35,437 nucleotides of DNA from a virus. The translations under genes and the position numbers were made by a program. The stretch lies in the IMG/VR virus record IMGVR_UViG_3300022723_000019, positions 1-35,437 of that record; one strand, written 5' to 3'. Shown piece by piece: positions 16,369-24,826 of this stretch. The stretch's first letter is position 1, and each line of letters starts with the position of its first letter. The notes beneath the pieces were generated by a model, which was given only the letters and a program-made list of their open reading frames with translations, was not told where the DNA came from and ran no database searches.

Positions 16369-19300
16369 ATGGGCGGCTTCTTCGTAGCGGCTGGCAAGTT
16401 CATCGCGGCGATATTCGTCGGCGCTGGTGCCGGCGCGTCTGCGGCATACGTGTTCGCGGTCAACGTCGCTCGACTCGGGCTTCTCGCGATCACTGCGAAA
16501 CTCGCGGCACCGAAGATCGACTTCAGCGAGAAGGCTCGCAACAAGGCACTGACGCTGCGCGATACCATCGCGCCTCAGAACTTCATCTACGGCGAGGACG
16601 TGGTATCGGGTCCGATGATCTTCGCGAACGTCGCGGGTACTGACAATCGCGACCTGTACTACTGCATCGCGTTCGCCGGTCACGAGGTCGATTCCGCGCA
16701 GGCGTATCGCATCGACGACACGGACATCGCGCTCGGTGATCTGAGCGGCGCGGAAGACGGCACCGTTAACGCCGGAAAGTTCAGTGGCGTAATGGAGATC
16801 GAACTGCTCAAGGGCGGGACGGCGCAGGCCGCTTCGACCCTACTGAACGGTGCGTTCCCGTCCCTGTGGACCGCGAGCCACACCGCGCGGGGGTGGGGAA
16901 CGATGGTCTTCAAGATGACCATCGACGAGACCAACGAAACCGCCTACGAGAACGGCGTGCCGCGGAACTTCCGCATCCGAGTTCGCGGCAAGCAAGTGTA
17001 CGACCCGCGCCTCGACGTATCGCCGGGAGCAAGCCCGAACAACGCGTCATACATCACGTGGTCCGACAATCCTGCCCTGTGCCTTGCCGACTGGATTCGC
17101 GACGACAAGTTCGGCATGAGCGAGGAAGACGACCGAATCGATTGGGACAAGGTAGTGACCGCCGCGAACGTCTGCGAGGAGACCGTGACCGTCCCAAGCG
17201 GAACGCAGGATCGGTACACGATCAACGGCACGTTCTCGGCAGGCGAGCAGAGAAGGAGCGTCCGCGACGAGCTCGTTAACGCGATGATGGGACGGCTCGT
17301 ATTCTCGCAGGGTCTGTGGATGATGTGGGCCGGTGATGTCGTAACGTCCGACGTGGAACTAACCGAGGCGAACCTTCGTGGCAGGATCAGTCTCCAGGCC
17401 AGCGCAGGATCGAAGGACCGATACAACCGCGTGCGCGGCAAGTTCGTCGACGCGAGCCGCAACTACACCCCGTCCGCGTACCCGGAAGTCAGGTCGAGCG
17501 CGTACGTCACGGAAGACGGCGGCGAGGTGCGCGAACTGGTGGCCGACTTCACTACCGCGCAGGACACCTACGAGGCACAGCGCGACGCGATCATCATCCT
17601 GAAGAAGTCTCGCAATCAGCGCATCGTCGTGTTCGAGGGCAACTACAGTTGCTTTCGCATTCAACCGGGGTCGGTAGTAACGCTCGACATCGACGAGTTC
17701 GGATTCGCGTCCGAGAAGTTTTTCGTAACGGAGTGGAAGTTCGGGCAGGACGGCATCGATCTGACGCTGGTAGAAGAAGACGACACCGTCTGGACCGATC
17801 CCTCCTCTCCTGGAGACTACACGGTACGATCCGCGTCCGGCGCACTGACGTTCGCGAACATCGGCGTGCTACCTCCGACCGCGCTGACTGCGACCGGCAC
17901 GTTCGACGGCGTTCAACTCGACTGGACACTGCCGCCGCTGGCGAACCACAAGTACATCGAGGTATGGGCTAGCGACGACAACGACCGCGCGAACGCGGTG
18001 ATCATTGGCGAAACGAACTCGAACAGATACATCGAGCCGCTGGTAGAGGACGACCGGACTCGCTACTACTGGATCAGGGCGGTCAACGACGTTGGCGCCA
18101 CATCGGACTACGAGCCAGACCTAACGACAACGACCGCCAGCGCGAAGAAGACCGCTCCCGGTAGTAACACCCTGATCGATCCTGACTTCGACAAGAACGA
18201 CGGCGGGCTCGGACCTTATTGGGGATCGAACGTCAAGCAGGGCACCGGACCATCGCAGACCGGATCGGTGTCGCTGTCAGTTGGGACCGGTGAAAATTCG
18301 TCGGACGCAGTGGACATCATCTGGTCTGGATCGGTGAGTGGCGCTTCCGATCTATGGGCGATCACTCGTCACCGATTGAATGGCGGATCGTTCGAGTTTC
18401 GCATCAGGTACAAGACCGTTGGTGCAGGCGACTCGTCGCCGCATGAGCTCACGCTTCAGGCGCAAGGCTACACCGCAGAGACGGGTGGCTCGCCAACGGG
18501 ATTTTCGACTCGCGTGGTGCTGCCGCGCTCCGCGTCGTACACGGAAGTCTCAGCCATAGCGACGTTCACGAGCGTCAACCTTTATCAGTTCTTCCGCTTC
18601 GGCGTCGGCGTCTGGCCAGTCGGCGGCACGCTCGACACGCTTCGCATCGACTCGATCTACGTTCATCCCGCTGCGGATCCATTCGGAACTCACCTCGACG
18701 ACGCATCGAAGGTGCTTCCCGGTCTCGTACCCGAAGCGCCATCGGCAGACGCGACGAACTTCTTGCGCGGTGACGGTACGTGGGCGGCTCCAGCATCGGG
18801 TAGTGGTCCTGCAGGAACAACGGACGGCGCTCTCCAGGCATGGGACACTTCGGTGAGTCCCGACGCGTGGGTCGAGATGACTCGCGTGCGCATTCCGACC
18901 GACGGCGACCTTCGCGTTTACAACTCTGGCGGGACCGACTACATCGGAGTCGATCACGACGGAACCGACGCGACGATCACCGGATTCCAGACGACGCGAC
19001 TAAACATCACTGGATTTAGTACCGGCCTCGAACTCGATACGGGAATGTCGGTTCGTTGGGGTGGCGGCGCTGGAACCACGCAGGCGCATCTTCAAGCATC
19101 GGACATCCTGCTCGAAGCGAGCGGAACGACAGAGCAGGTACGAGTCGCTTCTTCGACCGCGGGCGTCGAGTTCCTTGTCGGCACGATTGCGAACCCAGAC
19201 TCCGTGTTCTTCGTTTCGAGCGCGTCGATACTTCATTCCGGCGATACCGTGTGGACGGCAGGCAACGACGGTGCGGGATCGGGTCTCGACGCGGACTCGG

Positions 19301-20145
19301 TAGACAGTATCCCCGGATCGAACCTGATGACGTTTACTGGTGCTCAGGTGCCGGACCTCGGGGACATAGGCGACGTTACTGTGGTCGGCCCGGTAACGAA
19401 CGATCTCGTCTACTGGAACGGATCGAATTGGGCGCACGCAGCACCGGGCGCAATTCCCGGCGTTGGCGGCGGCGGTCTCGATAACGTGGTCGAAGACACG
19501 ACACCGCAACTAGGTGGAACGCTCGCGTCGAACGGTCAAGACATTCAGATGGCCGACAACGATCAGGTGCAGTTCGGGAATCTTCCCGACGCGGAAATCT
19601 ACTGGAATACCACGCGCCTCGTTGTGGCATCGGACGACGACATCGAGGTGTTCGTGCAGGGTAACGAGCGCGCGATGTACATGACCGGAAACGGCAACGT
19701 CATCCTGTACGAAGACGGCGTCGATGAGTTCCGCACGGCGCAGCACAATCAGTCCGGTCAGTCGTCCGGCGCGGAAGTGAAGGATCATTCCGGTGACTGG
19801 CAAGACGTTGGCTTCAATGTCATTCCGATATACGAGATCGACGCGAACGATAGTTTCGACGTAGATCATCAGGCGCACATGTGGCACAAGGACTCGGGTG
19901 GCTCCGTCACGTTCACGTGCCTGAACTCCAGCGACATTCCCAACGGCGCGACTTTTCACGTCGCGAACGAAGACACCGAGAACCTCACCATCGCGCAGGG
20001 AAGTGGCGTAACGATTCGTCACTTCGACGGCGGCGGCGCAGCACCACCGACGGGCAATCGAACCGTCGCGCGGGCCGGTTTCTGCACCGTCTATAAATAC
20101 TCTACGGTCGAGTACTGGATCCTCGGCGGCGTTGGTGTTACGTGA
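16369..20145 (+). CDS. tail tip/host specificity protein (gpJ-like)
   Basis: This is the largest protein here (1258 residues). Residues 1-45 are a hydrophobic Gly/Ala-rich segment (like lambda gpI fused in front). Residues 45-495 carry the hub domains (KALTLRDTIAPQNFIYGE, SWSDNP-type region TWSDNPALCLADWI near 228, FRIQPGSVVTLDID near 432). A fibronectin type III domain follows at about 497-594. A beta-sandwich, probably carbohydrate-binding, domain is at about 600-780. The C-terminal fibre part contains common phage fibre phrases: NFLRGDGTWAAP, GDTVWTAGNDG and EDTTPQLGGTLASNGQDI. It should bind the host receptor, and the end region is likely the variable part. Confidence 0.85.
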   Translation: MGGFFVAAGKFIAAIFVGAGAGASAAYVFAVNVARLGLLAITAKLAAPKIDFSEKARNKALTLRDTIAPQNFIYGEDVVSGPMIFANVAGTDNRDLYYCIAFAGHEVDSAQAYRIDDTDIALGDLSGAEDGTVNAGKFSGVMEIELLKGGTAQAASTLLNGAFPSLWTASHTARGWGTMVFKMTIDETNETAYENGVPRNFRIRVRGKQVYDPRLDVSPGASPNNASYITWSDNPALCLADWIRDDKFGMSEEDDRIDWDKVVTAANVCEETVTVPSGTQDRYTINGTFSAGEQRRSVRDELVNAMMGRLVFSQGLWMMWAGDVVTSDVELTEANLRGRISLQASAGSKDRYNRVRGKFVDASRNYTPSAYPEVRSSAYVTEDGGEVRELVADFTTAQDTYEAQRDAIIILKKSRNQRIVVFEGNYSCFRIQPGSVVTLDIDEFGFASEKFFVTEWKFGQDGIDLTLVEEDDTVWTDPSSPGDYTVRSASGALTFANIGVLPPTALTATGTFDGVQLDWTLPPLANHKYIEVWASDDNDRANAVIIGETNSNRYIEPLVEDDRTRYYWIRAVNDVGATSDYEPDLTTTTASAKKTAPGSNTLIDPDFDKNDGGLGPYWGSNVKQGTGPSQTGSVSLSVGTGENSSDAVDIIWSGSVSGASDLWAITRHRLNGGSFEFRIRYKTVGAGDSSPHELTLQAQGYTAETGGSPTGFSTRVVLPRSASYTEVSAIATFTSVNLYQFFRFGVGVWPVGGTLDTLRIDSIYVHPAADPFGTHLDDASKVLPGLVPEAPSADATNFLRGDGTWAAPASGSGPAGTTDGALQAWDTSVSPDAWVEMTRVRIPTDGDLRVYNSGGTDYIGVDHDGTDATITGFQTTRLNITGFSTGLELDTGMSVRWGGGAGTTQAHLQASDILLEASGTTEQVRVASSTAGVEFLVGTIANPDSVFFVSSASILHSGDTVWTAGNDGAGSGLDADSVDSIPGSNLMTFTGAQVPDLGDIGDVTVVGPVTNDLVYWNGSNWAHAAPGAIPGVGGGGLDNVVEDTTPQLGGTLASNGQDIQMADNDQVQFGNLPDAEIYWNTTRLVVASDDDIEVFVQGNERAMYMTGNGNVILYEDGVDEFRTAQHNQSGQSSGAEVKDHSGDWQDVGFNVIPIYEIDANDSFDVDHQAHMWHKDSGGSVTFTCLNSSDIPNGATFHVANEDTENLTIAQGSGVTIRHFDGGGAAPPTGNRTVARAGFCTVYKYSTVEYWILGGVGVT

Positions 20146-20615
20146 CCGGCGCGGTCTGCGGCGCTATCGCGTCGGGCGCGGTTCCTGCGACTGCGGCGGG
20201 TGTCGTCACGCTATCCGGTACTGCATCGCATACCGAATCGGGAGTCGGCACTCAGGAAATTCGCCTGCGCTTCAACACGGACGGAACGGTTGATCTCTAC
20301 AAGACCTCGACGGGCTACGTCCAGATCAGCGCGAGCACAGACTGGATCATTCCGAACGGCAGCGCGGATTCGTCATACGAAGTGCGCTGCGCGAGCGTTT
20401 CGAGTGGCGTATGGACCACGCAACCAGCGGCGGTCGGAACGTGGCTCGCGCTCAGTTCGAACCGCGAGTGGCTGCTGACTGACACGGACGCGAGCCCGTT
20501 CAACTTCGAGACCATAAGCGGAGCGGTGTTCGAAATTCGCAAGGACGGCGGCGCGGCGTTAGACTCCGGTACGTATCCAATAAGCGGCGCGCTCACAGCG
20601 AACCGCACTTCATAA
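20142..20615 (+). CDS. small Ala/Ser/Thr-rich tail-associated protein
   Basis: The 157-residue protein starts at GTG overlapping the tip gene stop. It is beta-rich, Ala/Ser/Thr-heavy and polar; LRFNTDGTVDLYKTSTGYVQISASTDWI resembles repeats in phage tail fibre decoration proteins. No signal peptide for export is convincing, although the N-terminus is small and hydrophobic. I do not recognise a family. Location suggests a virion or fibre accessory component. Confidence 0.6.
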   Translation: MTGAVCGAIASGAVPATAAGVVTLSGTASHTESGVGTQEIRLRFNTDGTVDLYKTSTGYVQISASTDWIIPNGSADSSYEVRCASVSSGVWTTQPAAVGTWLALSSNREWLLTDTDASPFNFETISGAVFEIRKDGGAALDSGTYPISGALTANRTS

Positions 20616-20624
20616 GGAGCAGGC

Positions 20625-20771
20625 ATGATCAAGAAGGCAGAGTTCGGTGACGACGGCGGCAAGGGAAGCGGCGTTGGCGATTACGTCAAGCGCGTGCCGA
20701 AGCCAGTGAAGATTGTTGTAGGGGTGATCGTTGCGCTGTTGGTCATCGCATGGATGATCGGCGGCATCTGA
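20625..20771 (+). CDS. 48-residue single-span membrane protein
   Basis: A very good AAGGAGC ribosome-binding site precedes ATG 20625. The protein has a basic stretch (YVKRVPKPVK) and a C-terminal hydrophobic segment (about residues 29-47, IVVGVIVALLVIAWMI), a clear transmembrane helix. It is the last gene of the rightward late structural run. Function is unknown; a small lysis or membrane effector is possible. Confidence 0.7.
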   Translation: MIKKAEFGDDGGKGSGVGDYVKRVPKPVKIVVGVIVALLVIAWMIGGI

Positions 20772-20781
20772 CAGGATTGGT

Positions 20782-20814
20782 CTCGCGGGAAGGTATGGGA
20801 GCGAGTGTTCTTTT
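20782..20814 (+). terminator. possible weak terminator after the tail operon
   Basis: CTCGC (20782-20786) can pair with GCGAG (20801-20805), followed by TGTTCTTTT. The stem is only five pairs with a 14-base loop, so this is weak; it would separate tail from lysis transcription. Confidence 0.3.
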
Positions 20815-20822
20815 AATGAAAG

Positions 20823-20857
20823 TTGACATCCACTGTCGTGAGGTCGATTAGGATAAT
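20823..20857 (+). promoter_or_regulatory. candidate sigma70-type promoter upstream of lysis genes
   Basis: A perfect TTGACA (20823-20828) is followed by an AT-rich -10 region. Spacing is unclear: GATTAG is at 17 bases, TAGGAT at 20, and the best -10 match, GATAAT (20852-20857), is at 23. It lies in the 198-base spacer between the tail operon and the lysis genes, the only long spacer in the rightward late region. Confidence 0.45.
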
Positions 20858-20969
20858 TGGGACGTTTTTCAGGGCACTAAGGTGCGATGACTCGTTCTGG
20901 TACTCCGCTGTTAAATAGACCGGTTGCTACCGCTCAATCTCTAGAGCCACCCGCGAGACCATCAACACC

Positions 20970-21317
20970 ATGAACGACCTAAAGGAAAAGGGCATCACGA
21001 TATCGCTGAGCACGATAGCGACATTGATTCCGGTATTAGCCTTCATCTGGTTCATCATCCAGCCTGTGCTGCTGACCAACATCAGCGATGCGATGGCAGA
21101 CGACATCGATAAGAAGATGAACGAACACAGCCGACCAATCGAGTCGGCGTTCAAGGTCATCATCAAGCAGGAAATAGCGAAGGCGCGTCGATCGATCGCT
21201 CTCCTGGAGTACCGCAGGGACCACGACCCCGACAGTTGGAATGAGGAGCACGCCCGTCTATTGGCAGATCGATACCTCGAATTGCAGGCACTACAGGAAG
21301 CGTACTCGGAGTTGTAA
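20970..21317 (+). CDS. single-span membrane protein, holin candidate
   Basis: At 115 residues, one strong transmembrane helix (about residues 14-37, TIATLIPVLAFIWFIIQPVLL) is followed by a charged helical region that may form a coiled coil (residues 45-115). It is the first gene after the candidate promoter in the lysis region. It could be a holin, an antiholin or another membrane lysis accessory; its soluble part is large for a holin. No family is recognised. Confidence 0.6.
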   Translation: MNDLKEKGITISLSTIATLIPVLAFIWFIIQPVLLTNISDAMADDIDKKMNEHSRPIESAFKVIIKQEIAKARRSIALLEYRRDHDPDSWNEEHARLLADRYLELQALQEAYSEL

Positions 21318-21394
21318 CTTGGGAATAAAAGACCAAGCGGAGGGAAAAGATTTTCGCTACGATTCTCAATGTTGCATAGTGCTGGAGTGCCTAA

Positions 21395-21631
21395 ATGGAG
21401 CCGATCACGTTTGACTTTAATACCTTGCTGGGGCTGGCCTTCAGTCTCTGGGCTCTTGTCATCGGATGGATCGGACACGGAATCAGATCGGACCTCAAGG
21501 GAATCCGAACCGACCTCCACGAAGAAAGCGCCAAGCTCAATCAATACATCGTCCAAACCGAACGCCGACTCTCGGTAGTCGAGGACCGACTCAAGATCAA
21601 CTCCACGCTCGGAAAGCGCCGCGGTGATTAA
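21395..21631 (+). CDS. small membrane-anchored coiled-coil protein
   Basis: The 78-residue protein has one transmembrane segment (about 10-29, TLLGLAFSLWALVIGWIG) followed by a heptad-type helix (RSDLKGIRTDLHEESAKLNQY and onward). The layout resembles DUF2730-like phage proteins. ATG 21395 follows GGAG. It overlaps the lysozyme-like gene by 8 bases. Its role in lysis is inferred from location. Confidence 0.6.
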   Translation: MEPITFDFNTLLGLAFSLWALVIGWIGHGIRSDLKGIRTDLHEESAKLNQYIVQTERRLSVVEDRLKINSTLGKRRGD

Positions 21632-22091
21632 CGTCTCGCAGTTCCGGCAACTGATCGTCGATCCCGCTCTCCAGGTCATCGAGCACTACTCCCCGGCCGC
21701 GAGCGATCTCGTTATGGGAACCGCAGCGGTGGAGTCTCGCTTCGAGCACATCAAGCAACTTGGTACTGGTCCTGCGCTCGGGTTCTTTCAGATGGAGCCT
21801 GCGACGCACAACGACATCTGGAACAACTACCTCGCATACCGTCGCGAGCTCCGCGATCAGATCGTGAATGCCTGCGAGTCGATAGTCGAACCGATGCCGG
21901 CAGAGCGAATGATGTACGACCTGCGATACGCCTCGATGATGTGTCGCGTTCACTACTTGCGAGTAAAGGAAGCGTTACCATCATCGAACTCCCCGGAAGA
22001 TCTCGGCGCGTATTGGAAGCGCCACTACAACACCGAACTCGGCGCGGGAACGGTCGATAAGTTCGTCGAGGCTTACGCCTTGACGCAATAG
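21624..22091 (+). CDS. endolysin, lysozyme/transglycosylase-like
   Basis: This is a 155-residue protein with the lysozyme-superfamily pattern MGTAAVESRF (candidate catalytic Glu37), then GPALGFFQMEPATH (residues 49-62), which matches the Gly-x-Phe-Gln substrate-binding strand of transglycosylases. There is no signal peptide, so release needs a holin from the neighbouring membrane proteins. The GTG start overlaps the upstream gene; it is the only good start before the motif. Confidence 0.75.
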   Translation: MINVSQFRQLIVDPALQVIEHYSPAASDLVMGTAAVESRFEHIKQLGTGPALGFFQMEPATHNDIWNNYLAYRRELRDQIVNACESIVEPMPAERMMYDLRYASMMCRVHYLRVKEALPSSNSPEDLGAYWKRHYNTELGAGTVDKFVEAYALTQ

Positions 22092-22100
22092 GAATCGACA

Positions 22101-22313
22101 ATGAACAAGCCATCAAGCACGATCACTGCCACCGCGATAGCGGGGTTTCTGGCCGCGACCTTCCTGCTGATCGTCAAGATCGCGTGGCCGGACATTTACG
22201 TGCAGATACCCGATACGTACCGCGCACACCTCGTCGTCGCGTTCGCGGTGATAGTGGGTTACTTCAAGAAGGAAAAAGTTCTCCAGGCCAAGCGAAATGT
22301 GGGACCGGATTAA
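22101..22313 (+). CDS. two-span small membrane protein, probable holin
   Basis: At 70 residues it has two hydrophobic segments (about 8-28 ATAIAGFLAATFLLIVKIAW and 42-55 AHLVVAFAVIVGYF) joined by a short loop, and a basic C-terminus (KKEKVLQAKR). This is the class II holin layout. It follows the endolysin with AGGA before ATG 22101 and overlaps the spanin gene. Best holin candidate in the window. Confidence 0.65.
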   Translation: MNKPSSTITATAIAGFLAATFLLIVKIAWPDIYVQIPDTYRAHLVVAFAVIVGYFKKEKVLQAKRNVGPD

Positions 22314-22641
22314 AGGCGCAGGCATAGCGATATGGGTAGCGGTCCTCGCCGCGCTGGCGTTCTATGCCGCCACGCGAGCCGCGTCCGAAAAGCGTAGCCG
22401 CGACAAGTGGATGGGCCAAGCGAAGGAGCACTCCGAGGCGCATCTTATTGAATCGATACACGAAGCCGAACACGCTCTGGACAGGGCGCACGTACATCGC
22501 AAACGAGCTCAGGCGGCGGCAACGAAAACCGAAAAGCGTCTCGACGCGATAGCGAGGAAGGACAATGAAATGGCCGACATTGTTAGTCGTTGGAATGCTG
22601 GTCGGTTGCGCGACGAACACGAGTCCCAATCCGTGGGATGA
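22297..22641 (+). CDS. inner-membrane spanin (Rz-like)
   Basis: This 114-residue protein has one N-terminal transmembrane helix (residues 6-25, KGAGIAIWVAVLAALAFYAA) and a long charged helix (26-110) with heptads, the i-spanin layout. It overlaps the next, lipoprotein gene by 77 bases in a different frame, as Rz/Rz1 pairs often do. In the family, the coiled coil reaches through the periplasm and joins the outer-membrane spanin to fuse membranes at lysis. Confidence 0.7.
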   Translation: MWDRIKGAGIAIWVAVLAALAFYAATRAASEKRSRDKWMGQAKEHSEAHLIESIHEAEHALDRAHVHRKRAQAAATKTEKRLDAIARKDNEMADIVSRWNAGRLRDEHESQSVG

Positions 22642-22987
22642 TCTCCAGGTCTCTGCGGATCCAGCGCAACGAGCCGTCACGCTTCCTGAATGGCCGGCTC
22701 CGGTGTCGTTTACGAGCGACACGGTTACGTTCGACCTCGATGGTGCTAAGAGTCTGGAACGCTTTCAGATCGTAGCAGAGGGGAACACCGACATTGCCGA
22801 AGCGAACGCAGACGAGATCGACGCACTCAACCGAGCAGCAGCAGCCCTCATTGAAGCTGGTCAGCGACAGCGTGCACTCACGGAACTCCAGCGCGAAATC
22901 CTCGAGGACGAACGACGACGACACTTCATCGAGAAGGTCGGATACTGGTTCGGATTCGCGGTCATCATCGCGGCGGCTTCGCTATAG
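22565..22987 (+). CDS. outer-membrane spanin lipoprotein with C-terminal membrane span (u-spanin-like)
   Basis: Residues 1-15 (MKWPTLLVVGMLVGC) form a lipoprotein signal with lipobox LVGC, so Cys15 would be lipidated and sent to the outer membrane. The middle has a beta-like part (PVSFTSDTVTFDLDG) and a helix (residues 85-125). The C-terminus is hydrophobic to the last residue (about 126-140, YWFGFAVIIAAASL). Lipobox at the front plus a terminal transmembrane segment is the layout of unimolecular spanins such as T1 gp11, yet an Rz-like gene overlaps it. AGGAAGGA precedes ATG 22565. Confidence 0.65.
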   Translation: MKWPTLLVVGMLVGCATNTSPNPWDDLQVSADPAQRAVTLPEWPAPVSFTSDTVTFDLDGAKSLERFQIVAEGNTDIAEANADEIDALNRAAAALIEAGQRQRALTELQREILEDERRRHFIEKVGYWFGFAVIIAAASL

Positions 22988-23040
22988 GTACAACTGGTCG
23001 TTGCGTTGCTGGATGACGATGAATCACTTCGTCTACTCAA

Positions 23041-23074
23041 TAAAAAAGCCCCCATCGAATTAACGATGAGGGCT
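23041..23074 (-). terminator. intrinsic terminator of the leftward operon
   Basis: An 11-bp stem (AGCCCCCATCG / CGATGAGGGCT, one mismatch that is a G-U pair in the leftward transcript) with a six-base AATTAA loop is followed leftward by a TTTTTT run. In the rightward direction no T-run follows. It lies between the converging lysis and early operons. The 199-base spacer 22988-23186 contains nothing else clear. Confidence 0.85.
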
Positions 23075-23186
23075 TCCTCGCTTGGGCCCCTTCGCGGCGA
23101 TGGCTTCGCCTGAGAAGGTGACTTTTCGCCCGGTGTCGGATGCTTCGTGATTGGTCGCGGACAGCGACTAAGAGAAGCCCGGGCGA

Positions 23187-23822
23187 TCAGTCAAGCGAAT
23201 TGTAGCGGGTCTTCCTGTCCTCGACTAGTCTTTTCACCTCCCGGTATAGTTCGAGGAATGCTGGCAGTAACGTGTTGTCGATGTACGCCTGATCTCGTTC
23301 GATGCGCTCGCGGAATCCCTTCTCAATTTCGTGATCATCCGAGCGCCAGTAATTGACGTAGTCGCACCACTGTCTGCCGGTCACGAATAGCTGCGTCTGC
23401 ACCTGCGCGATGACCGTGTTGTTCGCCCGAAGCGCGGCGTGCTGCTTGAACGTCTTGAGCGACTTGCGATACTTGATCTCCAGGAGACCGTCGTCGCCGA
23501 TCAGGCCGTCAGGACTGCAACCGATATACGAGTAGTCGTCGTGCACAATGAAGCCGGTCTGATCGACGTCCGTGTCGAACTTGAAGCTGTACCAGCCTCG
23601 CGCCCACGACTCGTAATAGCGACCGTCCGTGAACCACGGCGGCGGTTCTTCCTCGTCGAAGTTAGGCACTCCATCGATGTCGTCCGCGAGTTCTTCCACG
23701 TACCGTCGATACCCCTTCGTGTGCTTCGCCATCAGCGCAACCTGCGCTCGGGACGCGGAGATCACCCCGCGCTTCGCGGCAAGCCATTCCTGAGTACCCT
23801 GCTCCTTACAGAGCGTCTTCAT
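23187..23822 (-). CDS. YqaJ-like viral recombinase/exonuclease
   Basis: At 211 residues, it has the PD-(D/E)xK layout of phage YqaJ/lambda-exonuclease proteins: GTQEWLAAKRGVISAS near the start (the usual EWL..R.G.IGAS motif), then GCSPDGLIGDDGLLEIKYRK with the catalytic Asp, Glu and Lys. The C-terminal AQVQTQLFVTGRQWCDYVNY is the usual YqaJ end. It should digest one DNA strand to leave single strands for annealing. It is the last gene of the leftward operon, 113 bases before its terminator. A single-strand annealing candidate is encoded upstream in the same operon. Confidence 0.88.
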   Translation of the reverse strand: MKTLCKEQGTQEWLAAKRGVISASRAQVALMAKHTKGYRRYVEELADDIDGVPNFDEEEPPPWFTDGRYYESWARGWYSFKFDTDVDQTGFIVHDDYSYIGCSPDGLIGDDGLLEIKYRKSLKTFKQHAALRANNTVIAQVQTQLFVTGRQWCDYVNYWRSDDHEIEKGFRERIERDQAYIDNTLLPAFLELYREVKRLVEDRKTRYNSLD

Positions 23823-24174
23823 TGGCTTGCCTCCCTATGTCGTCGCACCCGCAATCGGGGCAGTAGTCCGTATCTTCCGGCGGTTCGCCCCTGCTACCGG
23901 CGAACGTGCGAACGGTGTTTATCTCCGACTCAGGACCGCGCCAGCCGCAGTGATTGCACGCGAAACACGCAGTCGTAGGATCGGGCAAGTGACCGTCCCT
24001 GCGCAGTAGAAGGTACGCCGCCGTCAACAGGTCCTGCGGCGAGCGGCGCCGCAGCGTGCCGGGATACGAATAGCGTTCATTCGATTCGCGCACGACCACG
24101 ACCAGCTCGCCGAAGTCCATGCCGCAGTCCGGCAAGTAGAGTTCGACCTGGAGAGTGTCATCCGAGGCGATCAT
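23806..24174 (-). CDS. zinc-ribbon protein, function unknown
   Basis: The protein has 122 residues from ATG 24174 (ATGA overlap with the upstream gene); a longer frame to 24249 is only upstream-gene sequence. The C-terminal half has two pairs of cysteines: CFACNHCGW and DYCPDCGCDD, a zinc-ribbon layout. The N-terminal half is beta-like (LQVELYLPDCG, ELVVVVRESNE). No family recognised. It overlaps the exonuclease gene by 17 bases. Confidence 0.7.
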   Translation of the reverse strand: MIASDDTLQVELYLPDCGMDFGELVVVVRESNERYSYPGTLRRRSPQDLLTAAYLLLRRDGHLPDPTTACFACNHCGWRGPESEINTVRTFAGSRGEPPEDTDYCPDCGCDDIGRQANEDAL

Positions 24175-24482
24175 GCACCCATCTCCCCGTCGTGTTCCCA
24201 TTGCGTTTCTCCACGGACCCACGCGGTTACGTTCTCGTGCGAGCCCCATATCCCCGAGCGCCGACTGGGCACGTGGTTGTAAAGGAACCTCACGTAGTCG
24301 CGCATCATGCGAGCGTTGGTATCGTCCGCATAAGAGAAGGCACCGATCAGGTCGTTAGCAAGAAGATTCTTTAGGAAGTCGCCGGTCGGTCGCCGGGTCT
24401 CGAAGAACGCTACGATGGATTCACCGAGCGGAAGTTCCTGCGCTCGGAGATGCGCTTCGGCGGTAAGTTTACACCCTTTCAT
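24171..24482 (-). CDS. hypothetical phage protein (103 residues)
   Basis: Start ATG 24482 follows GAGGAGAG; the longer open frame upstream is out of phase with the real neighbour. MKGCKLTAEAHLRAQELP, then ESIVAFFETRRPTGDFLKNLLANDLIGAFSYAD, is a helical, neutral sequence with a Trp-rich end. It resembles uncharacterised phage proteins that carry NDL.GAFS.AD, but no function can be given. Coupled to both neighbours by ATGA overlaps. Confidence 0.7.
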   Translation of the reverse strand: MKGCKLTAEAHLRAQELPLGESIVAFFETRRPTGDFLKNLLANDLIGAFSYADDTNARMMRDYVRFLYNHVPSRRSGIWGSHENVTAWVRGETQWEHDGEMGA

Positions 24483-24826
24483 AGCTCTCTCCTCACTGAA
24501 ATGATCCGAACCCCGAACGTCTTGTCGAACGACGCCTTGAGGGTGCAGTTCCGCATCGACGCGGCCTTCGCCGCCTGCTCGACGGTCATGCTCGGCTTGA
24601 TCCACGACGGGTTGACGGTCTCGCGCTGATAGTCCCTTCCCTTCTGAGCGAGGCGAGCGAACACGATGTTTCTCGCGTCGTCCGCATTGCCAGCTTCGAA
24701 CGGTCCGGTGGACTGATCCACGAACGGAGACTCGTTGGCCTCCTCGATGTCGCGCTTGTCGAAGTATCGCTTCGTGTGAATCGTGCCGTTCGTGTGGCGG
24801 TATCCCCACCATTGAATTGCGCTCAT
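24479..24826 (-). CDS. hypothetical phage protein (115 residues)
   Basis: Start ATG 24826 follows GAGGGGA, and overlaps the RadC-like stop. MSAIQWWGYRHTNGTIHTKRYFDKRDIEEANESPFV and GPFEAGNADDARNIVFARL form a pattern seen in many uncharacterised phage proteins. C-terminal FGVRIISVRREL is basic. I do not know the function. Confidence 0.7.
   Translation of the reverse strand: MSAIQWWGYRHTNGTIHTKRYFDKRDIEEANESPFVDQSTGPFEAGNADDARNIVFARLAQKGRDYQRETVNPSWIKPSMTVEQAAKAASMRNCTLKASFDKTFGVRIISVRREL

Noticed and set aside
23075-23186. Additional gene or small RNA between the converging operons
   Set aside because: No frame with natural composition and no clear promoter; only the terminator hairpin is supported.
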